From Dongia deserti (GTDB taxonomy: Bacteria; Pseudomonadota; Alphaproteobacteria; Dongiales; Dongiaceae), in the NCBI RefSeq assembly GCF_003574735.1, contig NZ_QORW01000009.1:215053-279052 (forward strand): 64,000 nucleotides of DNA, in the 5' to 3' direction. Made by a program: the position numbers and the translations under genes. Under the pieces are notes generated by a model, which saw nothing but the letters and a program-made list of their open reading frames with translations, was not told where the DNA came from and did no database searches. Shown piece by piece: positions 25,766 through 35,635 of this stretch (position 1 is its first letter; each line of letters starts with the position of its first letter).

Positions 25766-26350
25766 ATGCGCCTGTTTGTGGCCCTGGCGTTGCCGGATCA
25801 GATCCGCTGGCAACTGCGTCTAGTGTGCGGTGGGCTGGCGGGCGCGAGCCGGTGGGTCCCGCCGGAAAACCTCCACATCACGCTGCGCTTCCTGGGCGAG
25901 GTCGATGGCCGCGACGCGCATTACGTGGATGCGGCCCTCGCGGGCATCCGGGCGCCGCGCTTTTCCTTGCGGCTCAAAGGGGTGGATGCCTTCACGTCCG
26001 GTCAGCGGGTGAAGGCGGTCTATGCCGGGGTGGAGAAGCAGCCGGCGCTCCAGCACCTGCATGACAAGGTGGAGTCCGCCGTCGTGCGGGCGGGCCTGCC
26101 GCCGGACGGGCAGAAATACACCCCGCACGTGACGCTGACCCGTCCCAAGGATGCGCCTTTGAAGAAGCTGCAGCACTATCTGGCGGAGCACAGCTTGTTC
26201 AAGACCGAGCCCTTCGAGGTCACCCATTTCACGCTCTATTCCAGCGAGATGGGCGGGGAGCAGTCGGTCTATACGGCGCTGCGCTCCTATGCACTCAGCG
26301 TGCCCGCCGGGGTCATCGAAGCCGCAGCGGAAAGAGGCGACGCGCTGTAG
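25766..26350 (+). CDS. thpR: RNA 2',3'-cyclic phosphodiesterase
   Basis: A 194-residue 2H phosphoesterase. Both catalytic HxTx motifs are present: HITL (about 38-41, in ENLHITLRFLGEV) and HVTL (about 115-118, in KYTPHVTLTRPKD). The start MRLFVALALPDQIR and the C-terminal FTLYSSEMGGEQSVYTAL are typical of ThpR/LigT. The enzyme opens 2',3'-cyclic phosphate ends of RNA. ATG 25766 follows GGTGGTGTAAA. It is convergent with the small membrane gene, 7 bases away. Confidence 0.93.
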   Translation: MRLFVALALPDQIRWQLRLVCGGLAGASRWVPPENLHITLRFLGEVDGRDAHYVDAALAGIRAPRFSLRLKGVDAFTSGQRVKAVYAGVEKQPALQHLHDKVESAVVRAGLPPDGQKYTPHVTLTRPKDAPLKKLQHYLAEHSLFKTEPFEVTHFTLYSSEMGGEQSVYTALRSYALSVPAGVIEAAAERGDAL

Positions 26351-26357
26351 CTGTGGC

Positions 26358-26744
26358 CTAGGCCGTGCGCGGCGCGATCTGTGTGCGGAACACGATCAAC
26401 GCGAAGGTGAGAAAGCCCGTGAGGATCAGCAGCGATCCAATGGCGGCAACCGGCGCCAATGCCTGATCGCCAGTGAGGCCGATCCCGGTCAGGCCAGTCA
26501 TGAAGACCAGCAGCCCGGCGAGGCAAAGCCCGTACTGAACCTTGGGCAGCACGCCCACGCCTGCTTGCGGCGCAAGCGCGTAATAGCCCCCGAAGATGAA
26601 GAACGAAACCCAGCCGAGCAGGTTCAGATGCGCGTGCATGTGCGCCAGGCGGAAATCCTGATTTATGCCCATGAAAATGCCGAGCAGGATTCCGGCGATG
26701 GCGAGCAGGATGGCGGTGCGAAAGAACAACGATGGCATGGACAT
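26358..26744 (-). CDS. Small four-helix membrane protein, cytochrome oxidase subunit I-like
   Basis: A 128-residue protein with four membrane helices (about 8-26, 38-57, 71-91, 97-118). The second helix begins LAHMHAHLNLLGWVSFFIFGGYYAL, which resembles the heme-ligand helix of cbb3/NnrS-type proteins ('ahaHlnllGw'). Proteins of this size and motif are often labelled cytochrome-c oxidase subunit I-like. The His pair could bind heme or metal. It is followed on the same strand by a clear paralogue upstream (26835-27209). Confidence 0.7.
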   Translation of the reverse strand: MSMPSLFFRTAILLAIAGILLGIFMGINQDFRLAHMHAHLNLLGWVSFFIFGGYYALAPQAGVGVLPKVQYGLCLAGLLVFMTGLTGIGLTGDQALAPVAAIGSLLILTGFLTFALIVFRTQIAPRTA

Positions 26745-26834
26745 GATCGGAGCCCCTCAGTGTAGCCGGACCAGGATACACGAAGAGCATGCCCACTGGA
26801 GGTTGATTCTGATGTGACCTGCGCCACATCGTCC

Positions 26835-27209
26835 TCAGGTTCGTGCGGCAGCCTCGCGCGTGCCGAACACGATGACCGCAAACAGGACGAAGCCAATCGC
26901 AATGATGAAAGCGCCAATGATACGGATGGGATCGAAGAACGGATTGCCCCATTCCGTGCCGGCGATGCCGACCGCTTCGACGATGACGCCGACGAGGGCA
27001 ACGAAATAGTGCAAGCGCGCCAGGCCGGGTGTGGCAGCGCCGAGGGTGCGATAATAGAGCCCATAAAGCATGAAGGAGCCCCACCCGAGGATATTGAGCA
27101 CGATTTCGGCATGCAGGGCGCGGTAGTCATGGGTGGCCGTCATCCAGAGCGCCAGGCCCGCAGCGACCAGAGCCAGGATGACAGATGTACGGAAACACAG
27201 CGACGGCAT
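26835..27209 (-). CDS. Paralogue of the preceding small four-helix membrane protein
   Basis: A 124-residue protein sharing the opening MPSLCFRTSVILALVAAGLALWM with MPSLFFRTAILLAIAG of the neighbour, and four helices at matching positions. Its second helix reads RALHAEIVLNILGWGSFMLYGLYYR: the first His is kept but the second is Glu-Ile, so the putative metal site differs. ATG 27209 aligns with the neighbour's start; the frame is open 11 codons more. The pair are 90 bases apart and probably form one unit derived from duplication. Confidence 0.7.
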   Translation of the reverse strand: MPSLCFRTSVILALVAAGLALWMTATHDYRALHAEIVLNILGWGSFMLYGLYYRTLGAATPGLARLHYFVALVGVIVEAVGIAGTEWGNPFFDPIRIIGAFIIAIGFVLFAVIVFGTREAAART

Positions 27210-27263
27210 GGGTGCCTCGCGGGTTGTGGATCCTGCCGGCACAACCGCGGGGGTGTCGGGAAA

Positions 27264-27347
27264 GTTCCAGAAGTCTGAAATCAGAGGTCAGAAGGCGGAC
27301 CTGACTGCATCCGACTTCTGATTTCTGAGTTCCGACTTCAGACAACC
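27264..27347. repeat. Heptad-unit hairpin A (ATCAG family)
   Basis: Two arms built from 7-base units with a TCAGA/TCTGA core (for example AATCAGA, GGTCAGA and, in the other arm, ATTTCTG) face each other across about 10 bases. The right arm overlaps the ohr stop codon (27340-27338). It belongs with the elements at 28321, 55358 and 58314. Confidence 0.8.
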
Positions 27348-27760
27348 TTCAATCGCACATCGATATTGCCCTTGGTGGCGTGCGAGTAGGGGCAGACCAC
27401 GTGCGCCTTCTGCACCAGGCTTTCGGCGGTGGCGCGATCGAGGTCGGGAATCTCGATCGCGAGCTCGACATCGATGCCGAAGCCTTTGCCGTCGTCGCGC
27501 GGGCCGATGCCGACGGTGGCAGTCACCGACGTGTCGTCGGAGATCTTCAGCTTCTCCTGCCCGGCGGCATATTTCATCGCGCCGAGGAAGCAGGCGGAGT
27601 AGCCGCACGCGAATAGCTGCTCCGGGTTCGTGCCTTTGCCGCCGGATCCGCCCAGCTCCTTCGGAGTCACCAGATCGAGATCCAGGGTGCCGTCCGCAGT
27701 CTTGGAATGGCCGGTGCGGCCGCCGGTCGAAGTCGCTTGCGTGGTGTAGAGAACCTTCAT
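27338..27760 (-). CDS. ohr: Organic hydroperoxide resistance protein, Ohr type
   Basis: A 140-residue Ohr. [24 protein letters not shown] is the standard opening, and the two redox cysteines lie in [18 protein letters not shown] and [15 protein letters not shown]. Ohr reduces fatty-acid and other organic peroxides with lipoylated partners. No ohrR regulator is adjacent. The stop codon lies inside hairpin A, which may terminate the transcript. Confidence 0.95.
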   Translation of the reverse strand: MKVLYTTQATSTGGRTGHSKTADGTLDLDLVTPKELGGSGGKGTNPEQLFACGYSACFLGAMKYAAGQEKLKISDDTSVTATVGIGPRDDGKGFGIDVELAIEIPDLDRATAESLVQKAHVVCPYSHATKGNIDVRLKVV

Positions 27761-27900
27761 TGCCTCTCTCTCCCTGATGACGGACGCCCTCGCGGGCGAT
27801 CATGCGCCTTCGCGGCGCGCTTTCAAGCCCGGATGCATGACGGAAGATTTGGTTTTGCGCGGCGCAATCAGATCGATGCGCAGGAAGGCGACAGACGGGA

Positions 27901-27932
27901 AGCGGGAGCGTCCCGTCAAGGACGCTCCCGCT
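27901..27932 (-). terminator. Strong hairpin downstream of the cold-shock gene
   Basis: Perfect 13-bp stem (AGCGGGAGCGTCC / GGACGCTCCCGCT) with a 6-base loop, 12 bases beyond the stop codon of the cold-shock gene. The following bases on the minus strand are TCCCGTCTGTC, not a pure U-run, so termination may be partial or factor-assisted. Confidence 0.65.
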
Positions 27933-27944
27933 CGAGATAACGCT

Positions 27945-28154
27945 TTAGACCTTCTTCAGGTTCTCGGCCGAACTCTTGCCGCGCTTCGGATCGCGCTGCT
28001 CCTCGTACGAGACTTTCTGGCCTTCGTTCAACGTGCCGAGCCCCGCGCGCTCGACAGCCGAAATGTGCACGAACACATCCGGCCCACCGGATTCCGGCTG
28101 AATGAAGCCGTAGCCCTTGGTGCTGTTAAACCACTTGACGGTACCGATCGGCAT
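27945..28154 (-). CDS. Cold shock domain protein (CspA family)
   Basis: A 69-residue CSD protein: [39 protein letters not shown] carries RNP1 (KGYGFI) and RNP2 (VFVHI). It ends [17 protein letters not shown]. Such proteins bind single-stranded RNA/DNA and act as RNA chaperones. A long untranslated stretch upstream (28155-28320) has a perfect 7-bp dyad (GACTAAG-AGAC-CTTAGTC, 28273-28290), a possible regulatory element. Confidence 0.95.
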   Translation of the reverse strand: MPIGTVKWFNSTKGYGFIQPESGGPDVFVHISAVERAGLGTLNEGQKVSYEEQRDPKRGKSSAENLKKV

Positions 28155-28320
28155 CGCTCACTCCCAAATATGATTGCACCGCGCCGCGTCCAACGGCGCG
28201 TCACACTGTCTCCAGGAATAGCAGCGAAGTCGGTCGTCCTAGGGCGTCGAAGTCGGCAATCCACAGCAGTATGACTAAGAGACCTTAGTCCGCGGCGCGG
28301 AGGGGGCCAAGGGGAAAAAC

Positions 28321-28413
28321 AGGAATCAGGGACCAGGAATCAGGTACCAGAAAGGGCACGGAGGCAGCCGTTAACGCCCTTCTGATTTCTGATCCCTGAC
28401 CTCTGTCATCTGA
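28321..28413. repeat. Heptad-unit hairpin B (ATCAG family)
   Basis: The left arm reads in 7-base units (GGAATCA, GGGACCA, GGAATCA, GGTACCA); the right arm answers with TTCTGAT, TTCTGAT, CCCTGAC, CTCTGTC, ATCTGAC. The right arm overlaps the stop codon of the GST gene (28408-28406). Confidence 0.85.
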
Positions 28414-29104
28414 CAACCGCCGCCGTCTGGCCGAACAGCACCTTGCGGGCTTCTTCCGTCATGACGGGCGAGGCGCTGCTGACCTCCTTGCCCTTCTCAT
28501 AGGCGCGGATGGTGGCGGGCCGGTTCTGAATCGTTTCAAGCCAGCGCTTGAGGTGCGGGAAGGCGTCGATGTCCTGGCTCTGGTTCTTGTAGGGCACGAT
28601 CCAGGGATAGCAGGCCATGTCGGCGATCGAGTATTCGCCGGCGACGAATTCGCGGTCCGCCAGGCGCTTGTTGAGCACGCCATAGAGCCGATTGGTCTCG
28701 TTGATGTAGCGCGTGACGGCGTAGGGAAGCTTCTCCGGCGCGTAGTGCGCGAAATGATGGTTCTGGCCGGCCATCGGGCCGAGGCCGCCCATCTGCCAGA
28801 ATAGCCATTGCCGCACCTCATTGCGCTTGCGCAGGTCGGTCGGGAAGAACTGGCCGGTCTTGTCGCCGAGATATTCGAGGATCGCCCCGGATTCGAACAC
28901 CGAGATCGGCGCGCCGCCGTCCTTGGGCGCGCGATCGATGATCGCGGGCATCCGGTTGTTGGGCGCGATCTGCAGGAAGTCCGGCTTGAACTGGTCGCCC
29001 GCGCCGATATTGACGGGCATGATGGTGTAGGGCAGGCCGGTTTCTTCCAAAAAGATGGTGATCTTATGTCCGTTGGGTGTCGGCCAGTAGTAAAGCTCGA
29101 TCAT
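28406..29104 (-). CDS. Glutathione S-transferase, Nu/YfcG-like
   Basis: A 232-residue GST. The N-domain MIELYYWPTPNGHKITIFLEETGLPYTI has the TPNG(H/R)K motif of the Nu/Ure2-like class, in which Thr and Asn activate glutathione. NNRMPAIID and FESGAILEYLGDKTG complete the GSH site. The C-domain QWLFWQMGGLGPMAGQNHHFAHYAPEK is typical of YfcG/YghU, which have disulfide reductase activity. It is divergent from a small ArsR regulator, probably its repressor. Confidence 0.93.
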   Translation of the reverse strand: MIELYYWPTPNGHKITIFLEETGLPYTIMPVNIGAGDQFKPDFLQIAPNNRMPAIIDRAPKDGGAPISVFESGAILEYLGDKTGQFFPTDLRKRNEVRQWLFWQMGGLGPMAGQNHHFAHYAPEKLPYAVTRYINETNRLYGVLNKRLADREFVAGEYSIADMACYPWIVPYKNQSQDIDAFPHLKRWLETIQNRPATIRAYEKGKEVSSASPVMTEEARKVLFGQTAAVVR

Positions 29105-29155
29105 CGTGACACTCCGAATTGGGTGACCTTGAACCGGTTGGGGTTATGTTCTATG

Positions 29156-29165
29156 GTTCTAGAAC
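29156..29165. promoter_or_regulatory. Palindromic operator candidate between GST and ArsR genes
   Basis: GTTCTAGAAC is a perfect 10-bp palindrome, with a further half-site (GTTCTA, 29149-29154) beside it, in the 148-base divergent region. The spacing suits ArsR-type binding controlling both genes. Confidence 0.5.
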
Positions 29166-29252
29166 ACAGCAGATAACCTGAGTCCGGCCCTTTGCAAGTG
29201 CGAATTTGTCAGGAACCAATTTTGTGAGGGGCAATTCCGTGATCCCGAATTC

Positions 29253-29567
29253 ATGGTCATGACCGAGCGCGATTTCACACAGCCGGATATCGAGGACGTA
29301 GCGCTCCATGCGGTGCTGTTCGCCCTGAGCGATCCGACGCGCCTGGCCATCACACGCGCGCTCGCGGATGGGGAGGAGCATTCCGCCGGCGATCTGGCGG
29401 GCGACATCCCCAAGTCCACCATGAGCCATCATTTGAAGATCTTGCGCGAGGCGGGCATCACCACCACCCGGCCCGAGGGCATGCGCTGCCGCGTCTCGCT
29501 GCGCCGCGCGGAGCTCAACCGGCGCTTTCCAGGATTGCTGGCGGCGATTTTGAAGAATGCGGGGTAG
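29253..29567 (+). CDS. ArsR-family transcriptional regulator
   Basis: A 104-residue winged helix: HAVLFALSDPTRLAITRALADGEEHSAGDLAGDIPKSTMSHHLKILREAGITTTRPEGMRCRVSLR. The recognition helix is STMSHHLKIL. There is no metal-binding CVC motif, so it probably senses something other than arsenite, or an oxidant. It is divergent from the Nu-type GST. Two ATGs (29253 and 29259) are possible starts. Confidence 0.9.
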   Translation: MVMTERDFTQPDIEDVALHAVLFALSDPTRLAITRALADGEEHSAGDLAGDIPKSTMSHHLKILREAGITTTRPEGMRCRVSLRRAELNRRFPGLLAAILKNAG

Positions 29568-29598
29568 GGCGCGTCGCTACCCACGCACTCTCTTTTTT

Positions 29599-29680
29599 GT
29601 CATCCCGGGCTTGACCCGGGATCCATCGTCGAAGCGCTCGTGCGACTGCGGAATAGGCCCCGGCTCAAGGCCGGGGTGAC
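29599..29680. repeat. Palindromic intergenic repeat (copy 3)
   Basis: GTCATCCCGGGCTTGACCCGGGATCCA opens with a perfect CCCGGG...CCCGGG stem, and the second half (GCCCCGGCTCAAGGCCGGGGTGAC) is the inverted partner. It lies between the convergent ArsR and dnaQ genes and may terminate both. Confidence 0.75.
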
Positions 29681-29731
29681 GATTGTGTGGTGGCAATGAC
29701 GGTGCGTCGCGCGTCGACGCATGCGGTCAGA

Positions 29732-30409
29732 TCACCCCAGCCAGACCGCGTCCTTGAGCTTGGCGATGAACGTGGCGTGGGCGGCGAGCTCTTCGGCGCT
29801 GGCGACATGCGGGCGCGCGGGGCGGACAATGCGGCCGACGACATTGAGCGCGGCGCGCGCGGCCTCTTCCGCGGCCGTCGTCAGGCTGAGTCCGGTCTGC
29901 GGCCCACCAAGCAATTGCAGATAGACCTCGGCCAGCAACTGCGCGTCGAGCAGCGCGCCGTGCAGCGTGCGCTGGGTGTTGTCGATGGCGAAGCGCTTGC
30001 ACAAGGCATCCAGGCTGACGGGCGCGCCGGGAAACTTCTGGCGCGCGAGGCGAACGGTGTCGATGGCGCGGTCGAGGGAGAGAGTCACGCGCTTCAGCAG
30101 ATTGAGCTCTGCATTCAGGAAGCGCATGTCGAACTCAGCATTGTGGGCCACCAGCGGCGCATCGCCGATGAACTCCATGAGCTCGTCCGCGATCTCCGCG
30201 AATCTCGGCTTGTCGCGCAGGAACTGTTCGCTCAGGCCGTGGATGCGGAATGCCGCTTCCGGCATGTCCCGCTCGGGATTCAGGTAATATTGCTTCTTGC
30301 GGCCGGTCGGGATCTGATTGACCAGCTCCAGGCAGGCGATTTCTACGATCCGATGCCCCTCGGAGGGCTCGAATCCCGTCGTTTCCGTGTCAAAGATGAT
30401 CTCCCGCAT
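29732..30409 (-). CDS. dnaQ: DNA polymerase III epsilon subunit (3'-5' exonuclease)
   Basis: A 225-residue DnaQ. The exonuclease motifs are Exo [11 protein letters not shown] (near the start, [12 protein letters not shown]), Exo [16 protein letters not shown] and Exo [19 protein letters not shown] with the HxAxxD pattern. DnaQ proofreads for the replicative polymerase. The C-terminal tail is the alpha-subunit-binding region. The frame stays open to 30580, but ATG 30409 fits the family. It is divergent from the DUF255 gene. Confidence 0.95.
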   Translation of the reverse strand: MREIIFDTETTGFEPSEGHRIVEIACLELVNQIPTGRKKQYYLNPERDMPEAAFRIHGLSEQFLRDKPRFAEIADELMEFIGDAPLVAHNAEFDMRFLNAELNLLKRVTLSLDRAIDTVRLARQKFPGAPVSLDALCKRFAIDNTQRTLHGALLDAQLLAEVYLQLLGGPQTGLSLTTAAEEAARAALNVVGRIVRPARPHVASAEELAAHATFIAKLKDAVWLG

Positions 30410-30548
30410 GGCGGCAGAAATAGCGGACAAGTCTGAGTCGCGGCAACTCGGAAACGCGGCATCGGAAGCCGGCACCGGTCGGCATTGATTTGAGGCTGGG
30501 AACGGCGTCAACTCCGGAGCGACTTCCGGCTTCGCGGGTTCATCCTTC

Positions 30549-32603
<2,055 letters not shown>

Positions 32604-32624
32604 AGAGCCGGAAGGTAGGATAGA

Positions 32625-33140
32625 ATGTTGCAGCACGTAGACATCGTCGGGACCGGCACGCCGCATCGGGAAGAGGGGATGGCGACCGCAGCCTTGCAAA
32701 CCGAGATCGGCTGGATCGAGGTCAGCGCCGACAGCGACGCGATCACGCACCTCCATTGGCGCGGCGTGCAGCCGCAGCGCCTACAATCCTCAACGCTGGT
32801 GAAGGAGGCGGTGAAGCAGTTGCAGGCTTATTTCGATAAGCGCCTGATGCAGTTCGACGTGCCGATCGCCGCCGACGGCACCGGCTTCGCCAGGGATGTG
32901 TGGGACGTCATGCTCTCCATCCCGTACGGCCAGACCCTGACCTATGGCGAAGTCGCCACGCGCCTGAACGCGCCGGCGCAGGCGGTCGGCCAGGCCTGCG
33001 GCCAGAACCCGATCGCCATCATCATCCCCTGCCACCGCATCGTCGGCACCAACTGGCTCGGCGGCTATTCCAGCGAACTGGGCATCAACGCGAAGGAATA
33101 CCTGCTGGACCTCGAGCGCGGGCAAGGCAGGCTGTTCTAG
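32625..33140 (+). CDS. Methylated-DNA-protein cysteine methyltransferase (Ogt-like) lacking the Arg finger
   Basis: A 171-residue protein with the DNA-binding and methyl-acceptor core: FARDVWDVMLSIPYGQTLTYGEVATRLN, then PIAIIIPCHRIVGTNWLGGYSSELGINAKEYLLDLE, in which PCHRIV carries the acceptor Cys. In the helix-turn-helix the usual ARAVG is AQAVG, so the Arg that intercalates to flip the base (Arg128 of human AGT) is Gln. Cys and Asn of the active site are kept. The start may be 32625 or the ATG at 32679. Probably cotranscribed with the DUF255 gene. Confidence 0.85.
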   Translation: MLQHVDIVGTGTPHREEGMATAALQTEIGWIEVSADSDAITHLHWRGVQPQRLQSSTLVKEAVKQLQAYFDKRLMQFDVPIAADGTGFARDVWDVMLSIPYGQTLTYGEVATRLNAPAQAVGQACGQNPIAIIIPCHRIVGTNWLGGYSSELGINAKEYLLDLERGQGRLF

Positions 33141-33256
33141 GCAAATACTCTTCTCCCACGAGGGGCAGGCCATTCCAGGTCGCTGGCAGCTTTGACATTC
33201 CTGTGCGTGGCTGATTCTATCGGCGTCCCATTCTCTCTTCGGCCGCGAGCGCTTCC

Positions 33257-34597
33257 TTGGGACCCGTCCTCGATCCAGTCGATTCCGATTCCACCGTGCC
33301 ACAGAAGGTCGACGTCGTCGTCATCGGCGGCGGCATCGCCGGGGTCTCGACAGCCTTGTTCCTGGCTCGGCGCGGGATCTCCGTCGCGTTGTGCGAGAAG
33401 GGTGTCATCGGCGGCGAGCAATCCAGCCGCAATTGGGGTTGGTGCCGCACCATCGGGCGCGATCTGCGCGAAGTGCCGCTGGCGATGGAAAGCCTGCGGC
33501 TGTGGGCCGGCATGAATGCGCTGGTGGAAGCAGAGACCGGATTCCGGCCGGCCGGCATCGCCTATCTCTGCGACGATGCAAAGGAGTTGGCGGGCTATGA
33601 ATCCTGGCTCGCTAAGGCCGAGGGTCAGTGCCGCGACTATCAGCACCACGCGCGCATCCTGCCTGCGAGCGGGATCGACAGTCTGGCACCGGGCGCTGCC
33701 AAGCGCTATGCGGGCGCGCTGCACTGCGCGAGCGACGGCCGGGCGGAACCACAAAAGGCAGCGCCGGCAATCGCCAATGCGGCGCGCCGCTTCGGCGCCA
33801 ACATCCTGACCCAGTGCGCAGTGCGCGGCCTCGATCTCGCGGTCGGGCGCATCGCCGGCGTGATCACCGAGAAGGGCCGCATCGCCTGCAATGCGGTGGT
33901 GCTGGCGGGCGGTGCGTGGTCGCGCCTGTTCGCGTCCACCGCCGGCGTGACGCTGCCGCAGCTCAAGGTGCTGTCGACGGTGATGCGCACCAATCCGGTC
34001 AGCGGGGGTCCCGAAAACGCCTTGTGGGCGGCCGGCTTCGGCATCCGCCGGCGGCTGGATGGCGGCTTCACCATCGCAAACGGCAGCTCCAGCCGCGCCG
34101 ACATCGTGCCCGATTCCTTCCGCTTCTTCGCACAGTTCCTGCCGGCGCTGAAGATGGAATGGAAGTCGCTGCGCATCCGCGTCGGCAAGCGCTTTCTCGA
34201 CGAATGGCGGCAGCCGGGACAGCTGACGCCCGATCGCGAAACGGTGTTCGAGCGCGTGCGGGTGCTCGACCCCGAGCCGGAGACTTGGCTCAACGATCGC
34301 GCGCTGGCGACAGTCCAGGCGACCTTCCCGGCGCTGAAAGGCGCGACGATCGCGCAGCACTGGGCCGGGCTCATCGACGTGACACCGGATGCGGTGCCGG
34401 TCATCTCGCCGGCAGCGCAGGTGCCGGGCTTCTTCATCGCCACAGGCTTCTCCGGCCATGGCTTCGGCATCGGCCCGGGCGCTGGCCGCTTGATGGCCGA
34501 CCTGGTCAGCGGCGAGCAGCCGGTGGTCGACCCCGCGCCCTACCGCCTGTCGCGCTTCTTCGACGGATCGCCAATCCGGTTCGAGGCGGGGTTGTAG
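33257..34597 (+). CDS. FAD-dependent oxidoreductase of the DAO family
   Basis: A 446-residue glycine/D-amino-acid oxidase-fold protein. The FAD Rossmann motif is VDVVVIGGGIAGVSTALFLARRGISVALCEKG (about 18-49), followed by SRNWGWCRTIGRD. A second block AVVLAGGAWSRLF and the C-terminal FFIATGFSGHGFGIGPGAGRLMADLVSGE are typical of the family. The substrate (an amine or amino acid) is unknown. The only in-frame starts are TTG 33257 or GTG 33296; neither has a strong ribosome site. Confidence 0.88.
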   Translation: MGPVLDPVDSDSTVPQKVDVVVIGGGIAGVSTALFLARRGISVALCEKGVIGGEQSSRNWGWCRTIGRDLREVPLAMESLRLWAGMNALVEAETGFRPAGIAYLCDDAKELAGYESWLAKAEGQCRDYQHHARILPASGIDSLAPGAAKRYAGALHCASDGRAEPQKAAPAIANAARRFGANILTQCAVRGLDLAVGRIAGVITEKGRIACNAVVLAGGAWSRLFASTAGVTLPQLKVLSTVMRTNPVSGGPENALWAAGFGIRRRLDGGFTIANGSSSRADIVPDSFRFFAQFLPALKMEWKSLRIRVGKRFLDEWRQPGQLTPDRETVFERVRVLDPEPETWLNDRALATVQATFPALKGATIAQHWAGLIDVTPDAVPVISPAAQVPGFFIATGFSGHGFGIGPGAGRLMADLVSGEQPVVDPAPYRLSRFFDGSPIRFEAGL

Positions 34598-34762
34598 GTT
34601 GCGTCGCAACGCGGCCGGGGCTTGAGTGCGCAGTCCTAATTTGCGCCAAGCCCTCCTCAGGTCACCCTGCTTACCCAAGCTTTCTCAGCTGTGCCGCAAC
34701 GACGTGGCACGTCTCACTGTTAGCTGCGCATCAACACTAGAGCTTTTGCTTGGGAGGAAGTC

Positions 34763-35149
34763 ATGGTCCAAAGCGAAGCCGCCGGAGCGGCTGCGAGTAC
34801 GGAATCCCTGAAGGACAGCGCCGCGCAAACGGCCGACCAGCAGAAGGAAACCGGGGCCCGGCAATTGTCCGGCATCGCGGGGGCAGTCCACGCTGCCGCC
34901 GACCAGCTGCAGGATCAACTGCCCAGGGCAGCCACCTATATCCATGACGCCGCCGAACGCATCGACCACGCCGCATCCGATCTGCGTGACCGGAACCTGA
35001 GCGAGATCGCCGACAGCATGCGCCGCCTGGGGCAGGAGCGGCCGCTCGCCCTGTTCGGCGGTGCAGTGCTCGCCGGCTTCGTCATGACGCGGTTCCTCAA
35101 GAGCGCGCATGACGGCGATGAGCACGGCCCCGCTTCCGAGAGGACTTGA
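34763..35149 (+). CDS. Small helical protein with C-terminal membrane segment
   Basis: A 128-residue protein starting after TTGGGAGGAAGTC, a strong ribosome site. The N-terminal 85 residues are Ala/Gln/Asp-rich amphipathic helix (GIAGAVHAAADQLQDQLPRAATYIHDAAERIDHAASDLRDRN). A hydrophobic segment ALFGGAVLAGFVMTRFLKS follows, with a charged tail. It is the first gene of a four-gene run and is separated by three bases from the next. The family resembles others found with DUF3618 proteins; function unknown. Confidence 0.75.
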   Translation: MVQSEAAGAAASTESLKDSAAQTADQQKETGARQLSGIAGAVHAAADQLQDQLPRAATYIHDAAERIDHAASDLRDRNLSEIADSMRRLGQERPLALFGGAVLAGFVMTRFLKSAHDGDEHGPASERT

Positions 35150-35152
35150 CCC

Positions 35153-35635
35153 ATGGCAAAGTATAACGTCCGGCCGATCCCGGAAATCTTCACCGATCTG
35201 GTCGCGCAGGTGACCACACTCGTGCGCAAGGAAAGCCGGCTCGCCCGCGCCGAGGTCTCGGAAAAGGCCGGCCGCGCCATCTCCGGCATCGCCATGATCC
35301 TGCTGGGCTCGGTGCTGCTGATCCCCGCCCTGGTCATCCTGCTGCAGGCGGCGATCGCCGGGCTGGTGGAGAACGGCATGGAGCGGGCGGTCGCGTCGCT
35401 CATCGTCGGCGGCGGCGCTTTCATCATCGGCATGGTCATCGGGCTCACCGGCTGGAGCTGGGTCAAGCCCGCATCGCTGGTGCCCGACAAGACCATCGAC
35501 CAGTTGAAGCGCGATGCGGAGGTGCCGCGGCATTCCAGCGTCACGGCACACTACGGCGAGACCGGCGGATCAACCAGCGAACGGATGGCGGGACAGGAGA
35601 CGGCACATGGCGAACGCAGAGACCGCGCGGCTTGA
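35153..35635 (+). CDS. Phage holin-like (Phage_holin_3_6) membrane protein
   Basis: A 160-residue protein: PEIFTDLVAQVTTLVRKESRLARAEVSEKAGRAISGIAMILLGSVLLIPALVILLQAAIAGLVENGMERAVASLIVGGGAFIIGMVIGLTGW. An N-terminal amphipathic helix, two membrane helices and a polar tail match Phage_holin_3_6/DUF1469. Despite the name the family is chromosomal and is usually found with DUF3618 and YihY genes, as here. It overlaps the next gene by 29 bases. Confidence 0.85.
   Translation: MAKYNVRPIPEIFTDLVAQVTTLVRKESRLARAEVSEKAGRAISGIAMILLGSVLLIPALVILLQAAIAGLVENGMERAVASLIVGGGAFIIGMVIGLTGWSWVKPASLVPDKTIDQLKRDAEVPRHSSVTAHYGETGGSTSERMAGQETAHGERRDRAA

Noticed and set aside
35153..35635. Holin-like gene as evidence of a prophage
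   Set aside because: The family is widespread on chromosomes beside DUF3618 and YihY genes. No phage structural, integrase or lysis genes are nearby.
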